From contig NC_080042.1 in NCBI RefSeq assembly GCF_012489685.1, positions 374,501-438,500 of the forward strand: a stretch of DNA of 64,000 nucleotides, written 5' to 3'. Positions 54,542 to 64,000 of the stretch are shown here, in pieces (within the stretch, counting starts at the first letter, position 1; every line of letters starts with the position of its first letter). Below the pieces are notes generated by a model. The model did no database searches and was not told the origin of the DNA. It was given only the letters and a program-made list of their open reading frames with translations. This stretch comes from Lotus japonicus. Taxonomy: Eukaryota; Streptophyta; Magnoliopsida; Fabales; Fabaceae. The position numbers and the translations under genes were made by a program.

Positions 54542-55965
54542 CTAAACTAAGTTTCTCCTATGTTGATATTCAACAAACATATCCATTGCTAAAGTGTCCC
54601 GAAACGTTGTCCATGCCTCAGATACTTGAATAGTTGTGACCTCATTTGCAACATTACTTGTAATTGTTTCCCCATGTTGACTGGTTAACTCTTCATCAAC
54701 AACCGATAAAAGCTCCAAGTCTTGGACCTCTAAAATTGGGTCATATTGTTGCTCATCTCTTATAAAATTGTGCAGTACGAAACAAGCGTTAATCATTCTT
54801 ATTTGTGTTTTTATATCAAAAAAAGATGGAGTTCTTAATATACTCCATCGTTTTTTCAATATCCCAAATGATCTTTCAATTACATTCCTTGCACTTGCAT
54901 GACGGAGATTGAACAACTCCTTGTAGTTTTGAGGGGTGTTTCCAATCCACTCATTGAGATGATATCTAGTCCCTCGATAAGGTGCTAAAAATCCTGGGCC
55001 ATTTGTATATCCTGCGTCGACCAGAAAGTATTTACCTGCGATGGTTTTTTTCCAAGAAAACAAAAATCATATAATTGTATTTAATATAGTAAAAAAAGTA
55101 TCAAGGTTGAGAATATTTTCATTCGGAATTTGAAGGTGATTTTGACGACGTAAAGCATCTCGCAATACTCGTGAATCTCCTGCCGAGCCTTCCCAACCAG
55201 GTAACACGTAAATAAACTTTAAATCTGGACCACAAACCCCTAACACATTCGTAGAGATGTCACCCTTTCTATTACGGTATCTAGGTTTATCTTCTGCTGC
55301 CACTGTTACTGGAATATGTGTCCCATCAAGTGCTCCAATTGAATTCTAAAAAAGTTTAAAAATCATAAATAAGTTGTAATTACTAGAAATCTCATAATTA
55401 CTCAAGCTTGTGATAAGTTTACCTAAAACCATCTCCATTTGTATGCCTCAGAGCCCTCTAGATTATTATGGTCTTGAAACTTCAAATATTCCCCACTCAC
55501 TTTCATCACAGCTCGTAGGACATTGTTGAATTGCCTACTTATTGTTTCTTTGGATCTATAATAGGTAAAGTGCACTACTCTGTACTTTAGGTTGTGAGCA
55601 AGGATGTGCAAAAACATTGCCACTGCTTCAATCGTTGGGACATTTCTTGTTCTTACCAACTGTCCTTTATCTTGTAAAATTCCACAAAGTTTAAAAAATG
55701 CCCTTTTACTGACTCTTAATTGTTCAATGCAATCACTTTCAGTTCCTCTATATAGACGATTAAGGAAATTGCGTCTTTCCAATTCCCAATTTCGGGACGG
55801 TTCCTTAACAAAATGCATCTCATGATACCAAGCTACTACACCTAAAAGCATAGCAACGACACTAGCAACAATGAATGTTATTTGCTCCTGCAATTTTGTC
55901 TCTTCTTCTTCATTTCTTTTACGTTTTCGTAAAAGAACTGAAGTGTCAACTACTCTAAGATCCAT
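54542..55965 (-). pseudogene. Harbinger DDE transposase (broken)
   Basis: Three exons inferred: 55,965-55,423, 55,344-55,120 and 55,035-54,542. The DDE core is recognisable: GALDG (first Asp), GSAGDSRVLRDA (second Asp) and RNVIERSFGILKKRWSIL (Glu). Also visible are VDAGYTNGPGFLAPYRG and CFVLHNFI. Defects: TAG at 55,423-55,425 at the end of exon 1; a 1-nt deletion near 55,320 in the D-G-T-H motif; and no GT at the expected exon 2 donor (about 55,119). The phase at the exon 2/3 junction works only if the deletion is allowed for, which supports the exon model. The N-terminus is basic (RKRKRNEEE) and followed by a hydrophobic stretch. It cuts and joins the element ends at TWA targets. Confidence 0.87.
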
Positions 55966-58283
55966 TTGTTAACTATAAAAAAAACATATAATAAAACATC
56001 AATATTGCATGACACTATAAAGAAAATAGGAAGTAAGAGAAGCTAACTCAATCAGATTCAGAATCAGCTAGTTTAAACATAAAATGGATAAGATGTGATT
56101 AAAAAGGACAAGGGATGTGTACAAGCTCACTAAGAAAATGTGAAGAGTTAAGTTAAAACATTCTCTAAATAATAGCGTAAAAAACACTCATTATGGTTTG
56201 CTCATCTTTCAAACAAACTGTAAAAAATTCACACTGAATGTGGACAGAATTTAAACTCAAATTTCTATTTTTTTCTCAAATGGTCATGGCAGAATATAAT
56301 AAGGTTTCAAGCATAGGGCTTAACTGGAAGAAATATCTAAAAAAGTAAAAAGTACTAGAGCATTGAAGTGGAAGAAATATCTAAAAAGTATGAACTTGCC
56401 ATGGCAATCAATTTGAAGCTACAAATTATACGTCAGATTAATCAAATAGTATAAAAATAATGATTGAATACTAGAAAGACATAAATATTCATTTAGTAAG
56501 GAAAAAACACTCTAGATCTCTGTTAGCTTCCGCTAGGAAAACTATTTTTTATAAACTGAACTTCACAGATAACTTTATTCCTCTTTTAGATTTTACAACA
56601 CACACAAACAACTTATTGATTAGTACCTATAGTCCTATTGAAACAATCAAAGCATGTTAGGACAGGAAAGGAAGAATTGACAGTGTAAATGAAAATTCAA
56701 AATTAAGTAGATAGACAAGTAAATGGACATGACAACATAAAAGACAGGAAAACAAGAACCTTAGAATCTCTTGACATGCTCACCAAAAGTGATGTTTTGT
56801 GCCTGAAAATTGAGGAAAGCAAGGATTTATCAATATATTGGCACATGGCGAAAATGATTAATATGGATACCACTCACTTCACCCATTGACGAGTAAGTAT
56901 ACTGTTGTAATAAAAGACAATAGGCAAAGAGATTTTTTCAGCACAAAAATAAAATATAGATACCCCTGTGTAGCAAATTATTGACCTTCAGAAAAATAGA
57001 TTGCAAGCACAGTCCATAAAAAACACTCATTATGGTTTGCTCATCTTTCAAACAAACATGCTTCTAGGACTCAGAAACCTTCAACATCATTTATAAAGTG
57101 AAGTGCTCAATATTTAGGCTCAGCATAAGATGTTTACCAAATCTATTTCTCTTTCATTAAATCAAATTTAAAAAATGTAATGATTATGATACAGACCTAC
57201 CAGAAGATGCCAACAATATTTTTAAAAGAGAAAGAGAAAGCAACAAGTCCCTTATAGTTCATATTAGTTGCAGTAACTGAGAATATTATTTATCTGTTAT
57301 GAAAATATATTAGACAAACCAGCAGTATGTAGAAACTGTAAAAAACACTGCAAGTCAGCGTGAAGACAAATATGATTATTTAGGAAGTGACTGAGGACTG
57401 TAGTTATATTCCGAACATGCCTAATTGCCTATTTCAATGGTATGACAAGAAGCTGCAACATAATTTTGGTAGTCATCCTTAGAAGATACAGTGAAGTTTT
57501 CAATAACTAAAATATGCAGACAGAAGAAATGCTAAATATTGAGAATTCATACCATTGATGTCATCCAGAGAGACAAATGATGGGTGTAATTGCACAGCAG
57601 CTTGGATTAGTCTGGATTTCGCAAGTTCAACCACAACCTTAGCTGAAGGAAAGAAGAGAAAGACTACACTCTGTGAGTTTGATTGCTTAGTTGTGTTCAT
57701 AATTTCAAACCAAACCAGAAACTACACCTAAGAGAAGCTGAAAGTGCTATATAGTATATCAATATGCAAACAAGAGGAGGGGAAAATTTAAGCATATTTC
57801 TTAAACATTTTTAGAGCACTCCTCCTACTTTTGTCTTGTTCTATTCTTTGGATTTATTAGACAATGAGTAAATCTCCTGGTTTAATATGGGGTTGTCTTC
57901 CCAAGCGCACCTAGAGTGAAGTCACATAAAAAATTCATTCAAAAAAATTCAAACAAACAATAAACACACGATACAAAGTCACATAAAAAACAAACCGAGA
58001 CATAAATCAAATCACAGTCATGACAACTTGAATAATGCTTGAGGAATGCAATGCACCTTACTATATATATCTATCATGCTATTGCTACTTGCTATAAAAT
58101 TACTCTTTCATCAAACTCCTTCTCTGCGTATTGGGTTTTTGTCCCTTTGTTTATCCCCAAAACCATCCTAATCTAGAAATACACCTACAAAAGCAGACCA
58201 TCACCATGGAAGCAGATCCAGTTTGAGCAATTCTTATGTAACTCTAATTATTGTTTTGGTAAAAAAATAGAAACTATTGTCTT
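55966..58283. other. Noncoding right part of the Harbinger element
   Basis: No gene. A ~38-bp word AAAAAACACTCATTATGGTT... is present at about 56,180-56,218 and again at 57,018-57,056. Confidence 0.55.
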
Positions 58284-58492
58284 CCTCACCTATGTTCATC
58301 TGCTTCTGAACCAGACACACAATGGAGAAAAAACATGACAAACCCAGTACACCTATGTTCATCTGCTTCTGAACCAGGAACAAAATGGAGCAAAAAACAT
58401 GACAAACCCAGTACACCTATGTTCACACCTATGTTCATCTGCTTCTGAACCAGGCACAAAATGGAGCAAAAAACATGACAAACCCAGTACTA
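58284..58492. repeat. ~64-bp tandem repeat, three copies
   Basis: CACCTATGTTCATCTGCTTC...AAACATGACAAACCCAGTA is repeated three times head to tail, with an extra CACCTATGTTCA before the third. Confidence 0.9.
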
Positions 58493-58639
58493 GCATCAAC
58501 AAACAAAACTCAAGACAAGAACAAAACAGATATTTCAACTCCAAAAACAAAATCAAATTCGAAAAAACAACAACAATAATGCAAAATTGGTGAAAGAATC
58601 AAGAGATTGTACCTGAATCAAGGGGGAAGAAACTCCATG

Positions 58640-58835
58640 AATCGGGAGAGCAAGAACGAGAGAGCGAGATGGCAGAGAGAGTGAGATCGGGAGAGCGAGA
58701 TTGCAGAGAGGGTGAGATCGGGATTTGCAGAGAACGAGATTGCAGAGAACGAGATCGCGAGCGAGAGCAAGAGAGCGAGAGTGAGATCGGGAGCGAGAGC
58801 GAGAGCAAGAGCGAGAGCGAGAGCGAGATCGGGTG
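58640..58835. repeat. GAGAGCGA simple repeat near the right end
   Basis: Degenerate GAGAGCGAGAT/GCGAGAGCGAGAGC tract. It gives low-complexity Arg/Glu or Leu/Ser frames on both strands, none of them a gene. Confidence 0.85.
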
Positions 58836-59031
58836 GATTTTCCAATTACTTCCTATTTTGAGGGTATTCTGATTACCCCATAATCCCTTAATTAAATTAC
58901 CTCTTTTAATTACCAGTATTTTCAGAATTCCACAAATAAATATCCAAACAAGGTATTTCAATTTAAGGGATTTAAAATACCCTCTAGAATTACATTCCCC
59001 CCAAAAATCACCCCATCCAAACACAACCTTA

Positions 59032-60743
59032 GGTGTTTTAAAAAAGCCTTCTTCGCATTCATCTTCTTCACTCTTCACTAAAATGTATATAAAGAGGTAT
59101 TACAATAAATTAGCTAATAGCCTACATATGTTATATCAGATGTCATTATGAGGTATTACGCTGCATATGGATTTTAATTTTGTATACAGACATTTCTTTA
59201 AGTTCTTTCAGAAAAAAACTGTGTTTGAAACTACATTATTATTTAACTATTCAATTGAATTTCCTTATAGGGTGAATTTTTTTCCAGATGTTTAAGTATG
59301 TCAATTATCATTTGAGTGCTCTGTAACGATTATGTCAATTGCAACCTATCTGGATATGAGGTCAGCTAACTGGATAACCTTTGACCCATCCTTGCATCCT
59401 CTTAACTCTGTCTCTTCTCTTCTCATTTTAGAAATATTGTAAATGATACATAACATAATATGGCTGATCTTAGCTTCTCCATTTTGTTTATTTGCTCCTG
59501 TGTACTTGCGAAGATAGTGAAATCTGGGTGTCAAGCTTGGGTAAAAAACTAGTATGAAAAATTCACAGTGGAGAATTAATTTATGCTAATTGAAAATTTG
59601 CGTACTCCCTAATTTTTTAATGGATGGTTGTGAGTTGTATGATCGGAGATGTGTGAATCGAAACGAACCCCTTTAGGTTGCCTTGTTGACTTGTTAGTGA
59701 ACTGTTTGTAAAAAAGCTTCAAAGAAGAAAGTTGGGTTATATGTCTATTTCTGCTTCTTGTATGCAGTGAACCTGATGGAGAAAGTTGAGCGTGCAATAC
59801 CTTTATCAGTTAGCAGGACTGATTTTGAGATTTTATTTTCCCAATAGTTGAATGTAGTATATTTTATTTTAGCTTGATCTTCTTGCAGCTGTGATTTAAT
59901 ATGAGAAGGAGCTCATTGCATGTTCTCTTTATACGCATTATGGAGTAGAGGGAGTGGAATAGAGTTTTCAATACACATTCCAAACTTATATTTTCACGAT
60001 ATGATGTTGGCTTCAAAATGCATATTAAATATGGGCTTTGGACCTTGTGAAGTTTGTTAAGAGAACATGAAGCAGCCAACTAAAAAGGAGCATCAATGAC
60101 TACTAAATGTTTGGATAGTTTAAAATCTGTTGTGTTGCTGAAAATGAATTTGATACCCTGGCTAATATGCAGGCTTATCTGAAGCGACACACTTCATATA
60201 TCCATGGTCTGAGAGACCGGTATCTAAGATTTCTGACCAAGACCCCACCTAGTAGAGTTTACGGAGTCTTATGCATCTAGATGCAAGCATCTTATATTGT
60301 AAATGTTTATGTTTCTTTTGAGTGTAGATTTGTAACATCTTTTTATGCAGTAAAACCTGATGGTGAAAGTTGAGTTTTAATACCCTTATAAAGTAGCAGG
60401 AATGATTCTCATATTATGGTCTCATTTCACAATGATCCATTCATTAGTTTGATAAAGTTTAATTCATATATAGTTCTTGTGGTTCTGGAAGCATTTTTTG
60501 TCATGCACCTTTTGGGAATTGGTCTAATATGATTATAATATGAAACTTGGCAGTTTGAGAAGTTTTGTTGCTTCCTTGTTATTTTTATTTTATTTTGTGT
60601 CTTTTATATTTTTTGTTTAGGATGGTGAGGGATTGTACCCAATTTATCTTCCTTCTTAAAGTATGTTTATCAGAAATAGATCAATTTCTTTTTCTGGGGT
60701 TATGAAATTTCATGGTATTTTTATGCCTTTACGTGAAGTGCAG
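59032..60743. other. Host spacer, possible intron sequence
   Basis: No exon recognised. Two ~75-bp segments are similar (about 70% by eye): 59,766-59,840 (AACCTGATGGAGAAAGTTGA) and 60,354-60,430 (AACCTGATGGTGAAAGTTGA). They hint at an old local duplication. The stretch directly before 60,744 ends in a normal 3' splice site. Confidence 0.4.
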
Positions 60744-61057
60744 GTGAATCTTTGTTATAACAGATTGTTGTATGCTTGGTATGATAGGCTATGATTTGCT
60801 TAAGGAAATCAAGGAATCTTCATCCTTGAGATACATACCAGTGGTGATTATGTCATTTGAGAATGTGCTTTCAAGGATTAACAAATGCTTGGAGGAAGGA
60901 GTAGAGGAATTTTTTCTTGAAGCCTGTGTACATCCTATTATAGATCAACAGAAACAACACTACAAGCCAATAATAACAGGAGGAAGGCCATGGAAGAGGA
61001 GACTTCACCTGTGAGTCTGTGACTGACAGATCAAGGACCAAGATACAAAGGGTCTAA
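60744..61057 (+). pseudogene. Type-A response regulator, last-exon pseudogene (ARR8/ARR9-like)
   Basis: Receiver-domain remnant with a normal splice acceptor (GTGCAG|GTGAATC). Recognisable residues are [39 protein letters not shown] and [13 protein letters not shown], matching the phospho-acceptor Asp loop (TDYCMPGMTGYDLL in functional members) and the PVVIMSSEN strand. One extra base at about 60,751-60,753 breaks the frame before the Asp motif, and another near 60,916-60,920 breaks it before the Lys-Pro loop. A C-terminal TDRSRTK at 61,022-61,042 resembles the tail of ARR8/ARR9-type proteins. Conserved Pro, Thr and Ser positions are substituted. The retained intron edge argues against a processed copy. 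Functional members are cytokinin-signalling repressors. Confidence 0.8.
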
Positions 61058-63296
61058 AATTGTATTATGATAACTTTTTTTTTTTTGAAAATAAAAAAGT
61101 TAACTTCAACCGTGGTTGGTGGCTCTATAGTGTGATAGAGATTTGTCCCCTTTACACATTTTGTGGAAATATTTACTTCTAATTTTGTTTTTTTTTTAAG
61201 AAATATTCACAAGGAATTGGACTTCGAATATTATTTTAATGCAATGAATTTTCTTGTTACATCAAAGTATAATTGTTGAAATTTAAAAATTCATCATTAT
61301 CTTTGTAAATTAGTGCTATTCTAGATATCTTGAAAGTTGACTCTAGCTTGCCTTAGCTGCTTTAGAAACTATTGTAACTTGAAACTGTCCTGCTTATAAT
61401 ACCTTGCAACTTGAAGTTGTTTTCAGACCCAAGAGGATTCTCACTGGATTAATCATTTCCAATTTCATCTTGCAATCCCTGCTTTGAAAGTAAAAGCTCT
61501 ATGAAATCGTTTCTTCTCTTCAAGTGACAAATTATCAAAACTAATTTCTTGTCCTGTAGGAAAAAAAATCAAACCAATTGAGACATGTTGATTGGTACGC
61601 GATGAAATGGTGCTCATAGGACTGTATGTAAACTATATGCCTATTAATAAGCATTCTCTTCAATTCTAAAATTCTTCTTCAATTCTAAAATTCTTCTTTT
61701 GTATAGAGTAATTAAATTGATTGTTTGTAAATTGCTTGTTCCTGAAGCGTTTATTGCCGGTGATAAACAACTTTTGGAGGTTAAACCGCCACAAGTTTCT
61801 GCCTTTCTAATAAAAAAGAATCCAGTGGTTGTAGACCACTAGACACAGTGAACAATATATTTGAGGAGTCGAGAGTAGGTCCCATAACTATTGTGAATAG
61901 ATACAAACTTTAATTTTACAAACCAAGACAAAAAGAAGACACATCTCAGAAATAACTCAAATCAATAAAACTACTTAAAATAAAATGCTAAGACTAAATC
62001 TAAATTTTGACAGCATATACGCGACAAATTAACATCTTTAAAGTCTATTTCCTTTCTTCTAATTTTTAAAACTTCAATATCATTAAGACAATAATTTTCA
62101 GCTTCTAATAGATTAATGGAATCAATAACACAACATATGACTGAGTTGCAGACTTCATAGGCTGTTTCAGAACATCTAATAACTAAAATTAATATAACAT
62201 AACTTCAGCTCTCAACAACATTCTAAAGTCTTCAAAACCATTATCTGCAAATCATCCACTTCGCTTCAACATGCCAAGTGGCGAAACCATGCCTCGCTTC
62301 TGCATTCAGAACAGCCATAGCCAGCACCATAGCAGGATATGTCACCATTGATGACCCTACCTTCTTTCATGACCAACTCATAAAAAACATGAAAAAGATT
62401 TGCATAAAGGAGGATAAAAGAGTATGGGTGAAGAGACTTACAGTTAAGTGAGTGATGGAAAAAAACCCTCTTTTATTCAAGCACACACAGAATTCCCAAA
62501 ATTATGTTAATTTGTTAAGTTAAACAGTCATAGTCAATCCTACCACTCTGTAAAATCAACAAAAAAATACTTCACCATTATGTACTAAATTGAAGCAGAA
62601 ATCAGCTTTTACCTTTAAAGATATATTATCAAACAAAACCAAAGAAAGAAATTGCTTCAGCTCCCTTCTGATTCAAGAAGCTGTATCAAAAGAAAAATGC
62701 TTCAGCTCATTTCTGATTCAAGTTAGCTCTTAGAATTAAATTCCTTCAGCTCATTTCTTATAACATCCACAAAGGCATTAAATTGAAAAGCCTTCTTAGA
62801 TAATCAAAGCAAACTCTATCTTGGTTGCCTCTAACAATTAAATTGTAGTATGTAACATTGTAGAGATTCATTTTCTCACCTGAAACATCTATCCAGCTGC
62901 TTCATGCTCTCATCAAAGAAAATCTTATGGACAAACTTCCATTAATTCGGTTTTGATATCCTATAATTCTTTAAGGCTTTAGTAGTAACACATTTAAAAG
63001 AAAATCTTGTTGACAAACTTCCGTTAATTCCCCACTGCTGTTCCACTGTCGTATTTACATGTTAGATTTCCTCTCCGACCAATCTTTGTGTGCTGGATTC
63101 CCTCTCCCACCTCTCTTTCGTGTGAAGACTGCAGATTAATAACATATCAAAATAATTAAACTGCTAAGAAAAAGAGTTTTTATAAGAACCAAAAACGTAC
63201 TGAACCAAGAACCAAAATAAACTATCAAAGATGCACCAACTGAGAAAGTTGTTAATTACTCTACACAGGAGAGACTTTCGTAAATTAGTTGCGTGC
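61058..63296. other. AT-rich spacer
   Basis: No gene. 62,650-62,760 holds three diverged copies of TGCTTCAGCTCATTTCTGAT at ~60-bp spacing. Confidence 0.45.
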
Positions 63297-64000
63297 CAGT
63301 GTTGTCAAATCGCGATCGCGGAATATCGCGGCGAGGCCAAAATCCGCTATTTCATTTAGCGGATAGCGTCGCGGGCAAATAGCGGTATCCGCATAGCGGT
63401 TAAAATAAGTAAAAAAAAATTATAGAAAAACAGCTTGTTGTGCTGTTTGTGCTAGTAAAAAACAGTTGCAAAAAATAAATAAAATTAAGACATCTAATGA
63501 AATGCATAAAATGATCATGATAGAACAAATTTTAGAAACAAAACAGGGGAAAAAAAACAGAAAATAAAAAAACATTGTATGTAATGGCAAAAATAAACAA
63601 AAGATGATGTGAAGAAAGAACAAATATTAGAAACATAGGTTCACATTCACAATGGAAGAAGAAAAACAGAACAGATCATGATGGGAGAGGAGAAAAAGGA
63701 AGAACAGATATTAGAAACAAAACAGGACGGAAAAAAACAGAAAACAGAGTGTGAAAAAAAAAGAAAAAGAGAGTCTGAAAATGTGCAGAAAGAAGGAAGG
63801 GAAAAAGAAAAGTAAAGAAAACAGGGTATGAAAAAAGTAAACAGAGGCTAAAAACAAAAAACGGAAGAGTACGTAAAAGAAAAAGAAAGAAATAAATAAA
63901 AAACAAAAAAACAGAGCATGGCAGAGTGAAGAGATGGGAGCCAGAAACTCGCCGGAAAAGTCATCAGAAAAGCTATTGGGGTTGCCGGAGATGAGGGTCA
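63297..64000. mobile_element. Probable left end of a hAT-type element, cut by the window
   Basis: Begins CAGTGTTGTCAAATCGCG, followed by a CG-rich palindromic subterminal region (ATCGCGATCGCGGAATATCGCG, GCGGATAGCG). CAGTG-type ends and GC-rich subterminal repeats are typical of plant hAT elements. The rest (63,400-63,900) is purine-rich. Its minus-strand frames encode Phe/Leu-rich low-complexity peptides and are rejected. The other end and the 8-bp duplication lie outside the window. Confidence 0.5.

Larger units (their letters stand above)
52518..59028 (-). mobile_element. PIF/Harbinger DNA transposon, 6,511 bp
   Basis: Perfect 23-bp terminal inverted repeats beginning GGTTGTGTTTGGATGGGG, and TTA target duplication on both sides (52,515-52,517 and 59,029-59,031). 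It has two genes on the minus strand, a Myb/SANT-like protein and a DDE transposase, which is the standard two-gene layout of this superfamily. About 3 kb of noncoding sequence lies on the right. The transposase frame is broken, so mobility would need help from another copy. Confidence 0.93.

Noticed and set aside
57500..57700. Small minus-strand ORF in the Harbinger right arm
   Set aside because: 66 codons, no domain and no splice or start support. Chance frame.
58599..59078. Ser/Leu-rich minus-strand ORF of 159 codons
   Set aside because: It runs through the GAGAGCGA repeat and across the Harbinger terminal repeat into host DNA, so it cannot be a single gene.
63420..63906. Phe/Leu-rich minus-strand ORFs at the right edge
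   Set aside because: They are made of A/G-rich low-complexity sequence read backwards and resemble no transposase.

Overview
This window looks like repeat-rich nuclear DNA of a eudicot plant, most likely a legume (the family is an inference from the large Sirevirus/SIRE1-type Ty1-copia elements with an extra 3' ORF; no intact host gene is present to prove it). AT-rich spacers, GT-AG introns, Myb/SANT plus DDE genes of a PIF/Harbinger element, an L1-clade LINE with a C-terminal RNase H, and a broken plant type-A response-regulator exon all point to a plant. Nearly everything is mobile DNA.

Layout. 1-1,430: unrecognised host sequence, joined at about 1,430-1,445 to a truncated Sirevirus fragment. 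1,606-13,817: a 12.2-kb Sirevirus (copia-1, minus strand) with two 1,242-bp LTRs differing at about 8 sites by eye. 13,818-16,670: spacer with a ~55-bp tandem repeat split by a 457-bp MITE (TSD TAA) and a tRNA-like pol III unit. 16,687-50,477: an L1-type LINE with 16-bp target duplications, burst by later insertions. Its ORF1 holds a solo LTR (17,601-19,839, TSD GGTTT). Its ORF2 holds a deleted Ty3-gypsy element (22,204-46,190, TSD TTCTG). That element holds a second solo LTR (26,062-41,772, TSD TGTAG), which holds a second Sirevirus (copia-2, plus strand, 26,630-38,710, TSD CATGA). 50,494-52,517: host spacer with a small unrecognised ORF. 52,518-59,028: PIF/Harbinger transposon with 23-bp perfect terminal repeats and TSD TTA. 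60,744-61,057: response-regulator pseudogene exon. 63,297-end: probable left end of a hAT-type element.

How the parts work together. Both Sireviruses carry gag, pol in the +1 frame relative to gag, an env-like/coiled-coil ORF, a small extra coiled-coil ORF, several polypurine tracts and the 3' LTR. The env-like ORFs lie in a different frame from pol, more than 400 nt after the pol stop. They are preceded by a short noncoding block conserved between the two otherwise diverged elements and containing a TATA-like core. The small extra ORF is sense in copia-1 and antisense in copia-2, and in each case a TATA-like box sits upstream of its ATG. I judge this internal-promoter and accessory-gene architecture to be the most interesting signal here. 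Other points of note are a Cassandra-like 5S rRNA domain with a second primer-binding site inside the gypsy element, a complete nested-insertion chronology with every TSD readable, an LTR-driven gag/host chimeric ORF, and an excess of TAG stops in otherwise open frames.
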